64,000 nt of DNA. Source: an uncultured Nioella sp. (lineage in GTDB: Bacteria; Pseudomonadota; Alphaproteobacteria; Rhodobacterales; Rhodobacteraceae). Under the pieces are notes generated by a model. It had not been told where the DNA came from and searched no databases. It saw nothing but the letters and a program-made list of their open reading frames with translations. The stretch is taken from NCBI GenBank assembly GCA_947498125.1, contig CANMJH010000003.1:62001-126000 (forward strand). The letters run 5' to 3'. Below, piece after piece: positions 1 to 6,953 of this stretch. The position numbers were made by a program, and so were the translations under genes. Within the stretch, counting starts at the first letter, position 1, and the number at the start of each line of letters is the position of its first letter.

Positions 1-1018
1 CTGACACCGATGGCACTTTTATTCCTGTCGCGTCCCAGCTTTTGATTGCATGGAGCGATTGAGTCAGGATGCATTCCCCAAGCCGTGTCATGCCACCGGC
101 ATCCGCGATTGCTGGTAAGAATTCGAAAGGCAGGATGACACCATGTTGTGGGTGATGCCAGCGCGCCAGCGCCTCGAACCCCGATATCTCGCCTGTATCT
201 GTGCTGACCTGTGGTTGAAACCAAGGTTGTATGGCACCAGAGCTGAGCGCGGCATCAACCTCTTCCGCCAATTCATTTCTGCGGATCGCGCCGGTCTTGA
301 TTTTATCTGAATATCCGCGAATCGCTGAGGGGCCATTTCTGCGAGCTTCAACCAATGCGGTAAGGGCGGCATCCAAAACAACTTCCGCGCGCGGCTGATC
401 GCATTGTTCTGGCGTTGCGAACCCGACGGAGACGGACGGATGAATGGCCGTGCCGTCGATTGCAATTGGCTCGGACATGGCCGTTTGCAAGCGTTCAATC
501 AAAGCCAAAACCACATCAAGTTTGGCCGATTGGATTGGTTCCAGCAGAATAGCAAACCGTGCCTCGCCGATTGTCGCGACAAAGTCATTGCGGCGCACTG
601 CGGCGCGAAGCCGTTCAGCGCTTCGGCGAAGAATTTCGTCATGAGCGATTGCCCCCCACCTTGCCGAGAGGTCTGAAAAATCGTCAAGCTCGGCAACGAG
701 ACAGGCCGTATGACGTGACCGCCGCACGGCATCTTCAATCACTGCAACGGCTTCCATCTGAAACTCTTCCCGCAGCGGCAGGTCCGTGACATTATCTTTC
801 GGCAGATTGTTTCGCGAGTTTCCCGCCGTTGGCCGCAATGCTTGTAAGGCCAGAAGTGTTGGCAATAAAAAGCAAGTCGCAATAATTGCGCCAGTTTGCC
901 CAAGCCAGATTGCACCTAATCCAAATAATGGGAAAAACGCGAGTATCTCGACGCGAGACAGAGCATATCTGACGCCATCAGCCAGATTTGAAATGTAACT
1001 GGATCCCTGTTTCCGCAT
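1..1018 (-). CDS. GGDEF/EAL domain protein, c-di-GMP phosphodiesterase-like (3' end outside window)
   Basis: The reading frame opens with ATG at 1018 and stays open to the left edge, giving 339 residues of a longer protein. Residues about 23-60 are hydrophobic and probably form two membrane segments. Residues about 85-240 resemble a diguanylate cyclase domain, but GEARF at 151-155 stands where GGDEF is expected, so cyclase activity is unlikely. An EAL domain begins near residue 255 and carries the EALARW signature at 282-287, so c-di-GMP hydrolysis is plausible. GAGG at 1024-1027 lies five bases before the start. The gene follows ttcA in the same direction after 126 bases. The domain architecture is clear; enzyme activity is inferred, because most catalytic residues lie beyond the window. 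Confidence 0.85.
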   Translation of the reverse strand, partial: MRKQGSSYISNLADGVRYALSRVEILAFFPLFGLGAIWLGQTGAIIATCFLLPTLLALQALRPTAGNSRNNLPKDNVTDLPLREEFQMEAVAVIEDAVRRSRHTACLVAELDDFSDLSARWGAIAHDEILRRSAERLRAAVRRNDFVATIGEARFAILLEPIQSAKLDVVLALIERLQTAMSEPIAIDGTAIHPSVSVGFATPEQCDQPRAEVVLDAALTALVEARRNGPSAIRGYSDKIKTGAIRRNELAEEVDAALSSGAIQPWFQPQVSTDTGEISGFEALARWHHPQHGVILPFEFLPAIADAGGMTRLGECILTQSLHAIKSWDATGIKVPSVS

Positions 1019-1125
1019 ATTTACCTCAAGTCTCAACGACACTGATTTACGACCAGAAAGTCTGAGCGCCCCCAATCACAGCTAAGTCAAACACCCTGAC
1101 AGGCTGTTAATGGGTAGAGGTAAAT
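1019..1125 (-). promoter_or_regulatory. Leader with inverted repeat covering the ribosome binding site
   Basis: A perfect nine-base inverted repeat (ATTTACCTC at 1019-1027, GAGGTAAAT at 1117-1125) lies between ttcA and the GGDEF/EAL gene. In the minus-strand transcript the proximal copy contains the GAGG ribosome binding site and ends at the base before the start codon. Pairing with the distal copy, 89 bases upstream, would hide the site. Translational control is an inference from complementarity alone; I recognise no known riboswitch class. Confidence 0.35.
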
Positions 1126-1144
1126 GTCCTTTTTTTAGCGAAAA

Positions 1145-1972
1145 TTATTCCGAACGCATCAAGCCCGGAAAGTCAAAAAGCGCGGGATCAAGCAAATGCG
1201 ACGGGCGCGTATTCATCAGGGCAGAAAACATTTTTTGACGGCGCCCCGGACTACGTGTTTCCCATTCGTCCAACATTTTTTTGATTTGCTGGCGCTGTAA
1301 CCCGTCCTGGCTACCGCATAAGTCACAGGGAATTATGGGGTATTTCAGGGCGTTTGCAAATTTCTCGCAATCGGTTTCGGCGACATGGGCAAGGGGTCGG
1401 TAAACAAACAGATCCCCTTCATCATTGACCAATTTCGGCGGCATCGTAGCCAGCTTGCCTCCGTGAAACAAATTTAGAAAAAATGTTTCCAAAATATCGT
1501 CGCGATGGTGGCCCAAAACAACGGCGCTACACCCTTCTTCGCGCGCAATTCGGTAAAGATTTCCACGGCGAAGACGCGAACACAGGGCACAATAGGTGCG
1601 CCCTTGCGGAACTTTATCCATAACTATCGAGTAGGTGTCTTGATATTCGACGCGATGTGGAACGCCCATTTCCTCCAGAAACTCGGGCAGAACCGTAGCG
1701 GGAAAACCGGGCTGACCCTGGTCGAGGTTGCAGGCAACAATCTCAACCGGCAGCACTCCGCGCCATTGCAACTCGGTCAACGCTGCTAAAAGTGTGTAGC
1801 TGTCCTTGCCGCCTGACAAGCACACCAACCAGCGCGTACCGCGTTCGATCATTCCATAGCGTTCAATGGCTTCACGAGTTTCGCGAATAATGCGCTTACG
1901 GAGTTTTTTGAACTCGGTCGTCTGGGGCGCGTTGTGAAACAGCTTATGAATATCGTTATGGTCGTCGAGCAT
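1145..1972 (-). CDS. ttcA: tRNA 2-thiocytidine(32) synthetase TtcA
   Basis: TtcA adenylates and thiolates cytidine 32 in a subset of tRNAs, using an iron-sulfur cluster, in the cytoplasm. The 275-residue protein has the PP-loop ATP motif SGGKDS at residues 53-58, CALC (C128, C131) and CDLC (C216, C219). The first pair plus one later cysteine match the cluster ligands known for the family. Length is normal and the C-terminal region is intact. The start ATG at 1972 gives the usual short N-terminal lead before the PP-loop domain. It is divergent from the hydrolase gene at 2094, with about 120 bases between. Identification is secure. Confidence 0.95.
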   Translation of the reverse strand: MLDDHNDIHKLFHNAPQTTEFKKLRKRIIRETREAIERYGMIERGTRWLVCLSGGKDSYTLLAALTELQWRGVLPVEIVACNLDQGQPGFPATVLPEFLEEMGVPHRVEYQDTYSIVMDKVPQGRTYCALCSRLRRGNLYRIAREEGCSAVVLGHHRDDILETFFLNLFHGGKLATMPPKLVNDEGDLFVYRPLAHVAETDCEKFANALKYPIIPCDLCGSQDGLQRQQIKKMLDEWETRSPGRRQKMFSALMNTRPSHLLDPALFDFPGLMRSE

Positions 1973-2093
1973 GCGTCAAAACCCTGAAAAAGTCTGGCCT
2001 TGGCCATAGGGCAAACTCCGGTCCCATGCAATTGGCGGCGCTGGTTTGGACAAAACATGTTACTGTTGTCCCATTAAAAGGGAGGGCGTCTTT

Positions 2094-3020
2094 TTGCCAA
2101 AAAATTACTTTTTCAGCCGCCGCAGTTTCAACGCCTCGCAGGGCCGGTTCACTTCAAATTTTGCCAGCCTGACGCGTTATGTCGGCGTTTCGTCCAGCGC
2201 CGAGCAGGCGGGGTCGGGTGACATTATGGACCGGGACCAGTGGATTTCAGAGGTTCTTAACAGTGCCGGCAGTGATGACATCGTGATCTTTGTGCATGGC
2301 TTTAACGTCAGCCAGTCCGAGATGCTGATACGGCAGCGCAAGCTTTCAGCTGGTTTGGCCGCGAACGGGTTTAATGGCGCGGTTGTAGGGTTGGATTGGC
2401 CAAGCGATGGATCTGTCTTTCGATACTTGGGCGACAAAGCCGATGCAAAACGCACCGGGCCATATTTGGTCATTGACGGCATTGGGCCGCTGACCAACGC
2501 AAAGCCCGGCATTCGAATTCATGTTATCGCCCATTCCATGGGAACGTATTTGACGCTGCGCGGCTTCTCTCAAGTGGGCGATTCCGGTGCGCCGGGATCG
2601 GTTCCATGGGGTGTTGAGCAAGCCATCTTCCTGGCGGGCGATATAGACGAAGCTTGGCTACAAAGCGGCGCTTGGGGTGCTTTGGTGATGGAGCGACGGG
2701 CAAAGAGGCTGACCAATTACTACAGCACCTTTGATGAAATCTTGGCCTTGTCGGAAATTACCAAAGGCGGAACCGCGCCGCGTGCCGGTCGCCGCGGGAT
2801 GCCGCCGAACACGCCTGCAACTCACGTCGACCTCTATTGCGGCGAGCAATATCAGCTGAAGATCCCGGACGCGCAGAAATCCGCGCGTATGTCGCATGCG
2901 TGGTATTTTGATGAGCCGGGTCTGCACCGAGACGTCGCCATGACATTGGCAGGCCAATCGGCACAATCCATGCCCACGCGACTTGCGGCTTCGAACGGGG
3001 ATCAGGCCTTGCGGGCCTGA
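2094..3020 (+). CDS. Alpha/beta hydrolase, DUF900 type
   Basis: A 308-residue alpha/beta hydrolase of the DUF900 (esterase/lipase-like) type. The oxyanion-hole strand reads IVIFVHGFN, and the nucleophile elbow is AHSMG within a GxSxG-type turn. Candidate acid and histidine residues follow in the C-terminal half (HVDLYC, MSHAWYF). No signal peptide or membrane segment is visible, so it is probably cytoplasmic. I chose the TTG at 2094 because GGAGGG at 2080-2085 sits eight bases before it; an in-frame TTG at 2046 would add 16 residues without a good binding site. Substrate unknown. A hairpin overlaps its stop codon. Confidence 0.8.
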   Translation: MPKNYFFSRRSFNASQGRFTSNFASLTRYVGVSSSAEQAGSGDIMDRDQWISEVLNSAGSDDIVIFVHGFNVSQSEMLIRQRKLSAGLAANGFNGAVVGLDWPSDGSVFRYLGDKADAKRTGPYLVIDGIGPLTNAKPGIRIHVIAHSMGTYLTLRGFSQVGDSGAPGSVPWGVEQAIFLAGDIDEAWLQSGAWGALVMERRAKRLTNYYSTFDEILALSEITKGGTAPRAGRRGMPPNTPATHVDLYCGEQYQLKIPDAQKSARMSHAWYFDEPGLHRDVAMTLAGQSAQSMPTRLAASNGDQALRA

Positions 3021-3022
3021 TC
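3000..3022. terminator. Hairpin between convergent genes
   Basis: GATCAGGCC (3000-3008) and GGCCTGATC (3014-3022) form a perfect nine-bp stem with loop TTGCG. It overlaps the stop codon of the hydrolase and lies just past the end of the convergent small gene, so it could end or protect transcripts from both sides. No T tract follows on either strand, so classical intrinsic termination is uncertain. Confidence 0.45.
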
Positions 3023-3030
3023 CCCCAGAT

Positions 3031-3285
3031 CTACCGGATGGTTCGCCTTAACCCTTCCCATAAGATCAAGGTCTCAGGGGCGGGAGGAGGGCGCAGGGCG
3101 GATCGCCCCAAGTCTTCCAGAACATGATCGCTTAAAGTAACGGGTCCACGGCGCGAACGCGCAGGGGCTTTGCCGACATGTTTGGCGGCGGTTTTCAGAA
3201 CCTGCCAAGCGCCAAGCTCAGCGATCAGTTCGGCCAAAACGGCATGTAGTTCTGCATGTGGCAGACGGTTTTCAGTTCGTGTCAT
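3031..3285 (-). CDS. Conserved-looking small hypothetical protein (84 aa)
   Basis: A cytoplasmic, basic 84-residue protein that I do not recognise. The N-terminal half is predicted helical (HAELHAVLAELIAELGAWQVL). A proline/arginine-rich middle and a C-terminal stretch with LILWEGLRR follow. ATG at 3285 is preferred to the in-frame GTG at 3300 because CGGGA lies shortly upstream. The gene is convergent with the hydrolase. It lies downstream of an intrinsic terminator at 3342-3372, so it probably has its own promoter. No function can be assigned. Confidence 0.6.
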   Translation of the reverse strand: MTRTENRLPHAELHAVLAELIAELGAWQVLKTAAKHVGKAPARSRRGPVTLSDHVLEDLGRSALRPPPAPETLILWEGLRRTIR

Positions 3286-3341
3286 TGGTTTTTCCCGCAC
3301 GCAGTGATGCGCAATCGGGTCCTTTATTGGGTGAGGTTAGG

Positions 3342-3372
3342 AAAAAAAGGCAAAGACGTTGAGGGCTTTGCC
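3342..3372 (-). terminator. Intrinsic terminator after the rpmH-rnpA-yidD/smORF unit
   Basis: Read on the minus strand, GGCAAAG and CTTTGCC (3366-3372 and 3349-3355) form a seven-bp stem with a ten-base loop, followed at once by seven T residues. This fits a Rho-independent terminator for transcripts coming from yidD and the 25-codon ORF. Confidence 0.7.
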
Positions 3373-3438
3373 CGAAGGCAGTCATGTCAGGTCTGGATTT
3401 GATTGAGGGCGGGGCAGGGGCCCCTAAAGGTCAATCAG

Positions 3439-3516
3439 TCAGGACGCGTATGACTGGACGCCGAGCACATCAAATGCATGGATCGCCGGGCGATAATTTG
3501 CTTGAAACATAAACAT
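3439..3516 (-). CDS. Candidate small ORF, 25 residues
   Basis: A 25-codon frame begins MFMFQANYRPAI and ends GVQSYAS. It is preceded by an unusually strong ribosome binding site, AAGGAGGG at 3525-3532, eight bases before ATG 3516. It starts 93 bases after yidD ends and is followed by the intrinsic terminator at 3342-3372, so it would be the last cistron of the rpmH-rnpA-yidD transcript or a unit of its own. The peptide has no clear membrane segment and I do not recognise it. The evidence is the site and placement, not homology. Confidence 0.4.
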   Translation of the reverse strand: MFMFQANYRPAIHAFDVLGVQSYAS

Positions 3517-3609
3517 GATTGACGCCCTCCTTGCTGATTGATGTCGTCGGTGTGCGATGGCTAACACGCGTTTTGCGCATTCACCAAGTACCGTTCTTGT
3601 GGCGCTTCT

Positions 3610-3879
3610 TTACTGTGGCCCTGCAGACACGTCGGTCTTCGCATCATGTTCCGGGTCAGTGCCGGGCACGGGGTCATAGCCAGATGATCCAAGCGGGTGA
3701 CACCGGCTGATGCGTTTGGCCGTCAGGATGCTGCCACGAATCGCCCCATGTTCCTTGAGCGCCTCAAGCGCATAGGCGCTGCATGTGGGTTGATAGCGGC
3801 AGTTAAATCCGACCCAGGGGCTAAAGATCAGCCGATAAGCCCGAATGGGAAGGGCAACGATATGGGCAAAGAGGTTCAT
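3610..3879 (-). CDS. yidD: Membrane protein insertion efficiency factor YidD
   Basis: YidD is a small membrane-associated protein that assists YidC-dependent insertion of inner-membrane proteins. The 89 residues show the family core: an amphipathic N-terminus ([13 protein letters not shown]), [15 protein letters not shown] with its conserved cysteines, and the [17 protein letters not shown] block. It overlaps the end of rnpA by four bases, the usual rpmH-rnpA-yidD arrangement. The C-terminal 15 residues are polar and poorly conserved, as is normal in the family. Confidence 0.93.
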   Translation of the reverse strand: MNLFAHIVALPIRAYRLIFSPWVGFNCRYQPTCSAYALEALKEHGAIRGSILTAKRISRCHPLGSSGYDPVPGTDPEHDAKTDVSAGPQ

Positions 3880-4247
3880 CTGCCCTTATGAATCTTCTTC
3901 AAAGCGCGGCTAAGGTCGGATTTGAGATCTTCAAATGGGCGCGATGCCGTTTCATTCGCACGCCCGATTAGAACATAATCCCAGCCCGCAAGGCCTTCGT
4001 GGGGGATAATGGCCCGCGCAATCTCTCGCAGGCGCCTTTTGGCGCGATTGCGCGCAACGGCATTGCCAACTTTCTTTGAGCACGTATAGCCGATGCGGAT
4101 CAAGCCGGCATCGGGTGCCTCGTCTGCAGTGCGTTGGCGGGCCTGCAACAAAAACGCAGGTTGCGGAGAGCGGGCCGCACGAGCGGCACGCAGAAAATCA
4201 GGGCGTTTGGCCAGAGTTTCAATTGGATGCGGCATCGGCGCGAACAT
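3876..4247 (-). CDS. rnpA: Ribonuclease P protein component
   Basis: RnpA is the protein subunit of RNase P, which binds the catalytic RNA and helps cleave the 5' leader of tRNA precursors. The 123-residue protein contains the family signature around [14 protein letters not shown], the RNR motif region that contacts RNA, and a basic composition. An [13 protein letters not shown] strand precedes it. It lies between rpmH and yidD, overlapping yidD by four bases. A hairpin at 4264-4300 separates it from rpmH and may lower its expression relative to L34. Confidence 0.95.
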   Translation of the reverse strand: MFAPMPHPIETLAKRPDFLRAARAARSPQPAFLLQARQRTADEAPDAGLIRIGYTCSKKVGNAVARNRAKRRLREIARAIIPHEGLAGWDYVLIGRANETASRPFEDLKSDLSRALKKIHKGR

Positions 4248-4263
4248 TCTGCATTAGAAACAC

Positions 4264-4300
4264 GAAAAGCCCCCGATGGCACGTTGGCCGAAGGGGGCTC
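4264..4300 (-). terminator. Attenuator-like hairpin between rpmH and rnpA
   Basis: On the minus strand GAGCCCCC and GGGGGCTTTTC form a GC-rich stem of about seven bp with a loop near 4275-4292, followed by a short T run. It sits in the 98-base gap between rpmH and rnpA, so it probably ends part of the rpmH transcripts while allowing read-through into rnpA. Confidence 0.6.
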
Positions 4301-4345
4301 TTTTTATGGTTGCTGCCCATAGGCGCGACCAAGTCAGGCGCGGAT

Positions 4346-4480
4346 TTACGCGCTGAGCGACTTCCGGCCGCGTGCGCGACGGGCGTTCAGGATTTTACGG
4401 CCTGCTTTGGTTGCCATGCGCGCACGGAAGCCGTGGCGGCGTTTGCGAACTAGGTTCGACGGCTGATAGGTGCGTTTCAT
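4346..4480 (-). CDS. rpmH: 50S ribosomal protein L34
   Basis: A 44-residue, very basic protein beginning [18 protein letters not shown] and ending with an arginine-rich tail ([13 protein letters not shown]). This is the complete length and sequence pattern of L34, a structural protein of the large ribosomal subunit. It is the first gene of the rpmH-rnpA-yidD unit and has a well-formed promoter at 4562-4590. Confidence 0.97.
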
Positions 4481-4561
4481 GTCGTTTACTCCGTCTCGTC
4501 AGGGCCGAACGCGTCAGGTTTTGCGCGTCAACGGCCGCATCAAATGCGTTATGAAGCCCGG

Positions 4562-4590
4562 GCAATAGGCCCATGCGTCTGGCATGTCAA
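4562..4590 (-). promoter_or_regulatory. Promoter of rpmH
   Basis: On the minus strand TTGACA (4585-4590) and TATTGC (4562-4567) are separated by 17 bases, a good housekeeping sigma-factor promoter. It points towards rpmH, whose start codon is about 80 bases downstream. Confidence 0.65.
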
Positions 4591-4769
4591 CGGGCGAGTG
4601 GAAGATTCATGGTATTGAAACAAATCGGAGATTATTTTTCCCGAATGCCCCGGATTATTGACACAAAGGCCCGGTTTTCGTCACGGCCCATCAACCACGC
4701 GTGATAGGCCTATTTTGCGGGACGATAAACAAGCATGTTCTGGTCAACCCCGCCCTAAAGGTGCCAAAC

Positions 4770-5501
4770 ATGTCCAATATCGCAACAGATCCGAAAACCC
4801 AAATGTCCCGCTATGCCCCGCTTGCTATCCTTGCCATCGGATTCGCGTTTGGCCTCTATTTCTTAGGAGACTACCTGACATTCGATGCCTTGGCAGAGAA
4901 TCGGCAGGCATTAATCGAGTTCCGCGATGCGAATTACCTGGCGACGATATTGGCCTTCATGGCCGTCTACATATTGATCGTTGCCTTCTCGTTGCCCGGC
5001 GCGTCAGCCGCCACGTTAACCGGGGGGTTCCTTTTTGGTCTTTTCCCGGGCGTGCTGATTATTGTCGCTGCGGCTACGATTGGTGCCATCGCGATTTTTT
5101 TGGCTGCGAGAACCGGATTTGGCGCCAGCCTGTCGGCACGATTGGACGATTCGTCAGGTCCCATCAGGGCCATTAAACAGGGAATTGCAGAAAACGAGCT
5201 GTCTATGCTGTTTCTGATCCGCCTTGTTCCAGCCGTGCCCTTCTTTGTCGCCAACCTGCTGCCAGCCTTTTTGGGGGTCTCACTTAGCCGCTACGCGATG
5301 ACGACCTTCTTTGGAATTATGCCGGGAACGGCCGTCTACACTTGGGTGGGCGCAGGTCTGGGTGAAGTGATCGCGGCAGGGGAATCGCCAAACCTTGGCA
5401 TTATTTTTGAGTGGCACATTCTTGGCCCGATCCTTGGCCTCTGCCTTCTTGCGCTGTTGCCTATTGTGTTAAAATCCATCCGCGGGAAGGGAAACCAGTG
5501 A
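4770..5501 (+). CDS. TVP38/TMEM64 (DedA-like) family membrane protein
   Basis: A 243-residue inner-membrane protein of the TVP38/TMEM64 (SNARE-associated, DedA-like) family. Five or six hydrophobic segments are visible. The family core is present, with a GGFLFGLFPG re-entrant motif and the later RLVPAVPFFVANLLPAFLGV block, where the arginine and prolines are conserved. Related proteins act as lipid scramblases or flippases; the substrate here is unknown. ATG 4770 has AAAGGTG just upstream and is preferred over in-frame starts further out. It overlaps the next gene by one base. Pairing with a MerA-like flavoprotein is a recurrent arrangement. Confidence 0.85.
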   Translation: MSNIATDPKTQMSRYAPLAILAIGFAFGLYFLGDYLTFDALAENRQALIEFRDANYLATILAFMAVYILIVAFSLPGASAATLTGGFLFGLFPGVLIIVAAATIGAIAIFLAARTGFGASLSARLDDSSGPIRAIKQGIAENELSMLFLIRLVPAVPFFVANLLPAFLGVSLSRYAMTTFFGIMPGTAVYTWVGAGLGEVIAAGESPNLGIIFEWHILGPILGLCLLALLPIVLKSIRGKGNQ

Positions 5502-6916
5502 TGCGCGAGATTAAAGTAGATGTATGTGTCATTGGCGGCGGCAGTGGCGGTCTATCGTTTGCGGCAGGCGCCGCGCAGATGGGCGCAAAAGTTGTATTGC
5601 TGGAAGGCCATAAGATGGGCGGCGATTGCCTGAACTATGGCTGTGTTCCATCAAAAGCGCTGCTCGCTGCAGGCCACAGGGCGCACGCCATGGCGCAAAA
5701 CGGGTTTGGCGTGACTGGCGGTGCGGTGACTACCGATTATGCCGCCGCCAAAGACCATGTTGCTGCAACAATTGCGACGATTGAACCTCATGACAGCCAA
5801 GAGCGGTTCGAAGGGTTGGGCGTGGAAGTGATCCGCGAATTTGGCCGCTTTATTGCGCATGATACAGTACAGGCCGGGGATGAGGCGACGATCAAAGCCC
5901 GACGTTTTGTGATCTCCACTGGGTCACGCCCTTTCGTTCCGCCAATTCCCGGCGCGGCTGACACGCCATACCACACCAATGAAACGATTTTTGACCTTCG
6001 CGAAAGGCCCGAGCACCTGATCGTTATCGGCGCCGGCCCCATTGGCCTTGAAATGGCGCAAGCACATCGCCGTTTGGGGTGCGAGGTAACTGTTCTTGAA
6101 GGCGCAAAGGCGCTTGGTAAGGATGATCCGGAACTGGCGGCCATTGCGCTAGAGAACCTGCGCGCCGAAGGCATAAACATCGTTGAAGGCGCACAAGTTG
6201 CTGAGGTCAGCGGCACCGAAGGTGATATTCAAGTGTCGACTGCCGATGGGACGACCTATGCCGGTACGCATCTTTTGATGGCTGTCGGCCGCCAGGTGAA
6301 TATTGAAAAGCTTGACCTGCACTGCGCCGGCGTCGAAAGCACCCGCGCTGGCGTGACGGTAGATGCGTCGCTGCGCTCGGTCACGAACCGCAAGGTTTAT
6401 GCGATCGGCGATGTTGCAGGCGGCCTGCAATTCACCCATGTCGCGGGGTACCATGCAGGCGTCATTGTGCGCCAGATCCTTATGGGGCTGCCCGCGAAGG
6501 CCAGCAATGACCACATCCCTTGGGCCACGTATATTGACCCCGAAATGTCGCAGATCGGGTTAACAGAAGTGCAGGCGCGCGAAAAATACGGTGATAAGCT
6601 GACCGTTGTTCGCGCTGAGTTTTCGGGAAATGACCGCGCGATTGCCACGGGCCAGACAACTGGCATGATCAAGGTCATGGTGGTCAAAGGACGCCCTGTT
6701 GGCGCCGGTATTGTTGGCCCACAAGCAGGGGAATTGATCCAGGTTTGGGCGCTCGCCATTGCCAACCGTTTGAAAATGAGTGGAATTTCCGCAATGGTTG
6801 CGCCATATCCCACATTGGGGGAGATCAATAAGCGCGCTGCTGGTGCCTATTTTACCCCGAAACTTTTTGATAGTGTCTGGGTCAAGCGCATCGTGGGGTT
6901 GGTTCAAAAGCTATGA
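5501..6916 (+). CDS. FAD-dependent pyridine nucleotide-disulfide oxidoreductase (MerA/Lpd-like)
   Basis: A 471-residue flavoprotein of the mercuric reductase/dihydrolipoamide dehydrogenase family. It has an N-terminal FAD site VIGGGSGG, the redox-active disulfide in GGDCLNYGCVPSK (C43, C48), an NAD(P) site VIGAGPIGLE, and VYAIGDVAG near the FAD. The C-terminal dimer domain ends with PYPTLGEINKR, where dihydrolipoamide dehydrogenases have HPT; the catalytic histidine is thus a tyrosine, so it is unlikely to be a 2-oxoacid dehydrogenase E3. No metal-binding N-terminal domain or cysteine-pair C-terminus of true MerA is present. It is coupled to the TVP38 gene (stop and start overlap at TGATG). 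Its substrate is unknown. Confidence 0.88.
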   Translation: MREIKVDVCVIGGGSGGLSFAAGAAQMGAKVVLLEGHKMGGDCLNYGCVPSKALLAAGHRAHAMAQNGFGVTGGAVTTDYAAAKDHVAATIATIEPHDSQERFEGLGVEVIREFGRFIAHDTVQAGDEATIKARRFVISTGSRPFVPPIPGAADTPYHTNETIFDLRERPEHLIVIGAGPIGLEMAQAHRRLGCEVTVLEGAKALGKDDPELAAIALENLRAEGINIVEGAQVAEVSGTEGDIQVSTADGTTYAGTHLLMAVGRQVNIEKLDLHCAGVESTRAGVTVDASLRSVTNRKVYAIGDVAGGLQFTHVAGYHAGVIVRQILMGLPAKASNDHIPWATYIDPEMSQIGLTEVQAREKYGDKLTVVRAEFSGNDRAIATGQTTGMIKVMVVKGRPVGAGIVGPQAGELIQVWALAIANRLKMSGISAMVAPYPTLGEINKRAAGAYFTPKLFDSVWVKRIVGLVQKL

Positions 6917-6953
6917 CCACATATTCGCGGGCCGACGGGATGGAGAAACAAAA

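Noticed and set aside
4658-4690. TTGACA at 4658-4663 as the -35 box of the TVP38-family gene
   Set aside because: No acceptable -10 box is found 15-19 bases downstream on the plus strand, so the promoter was not called.
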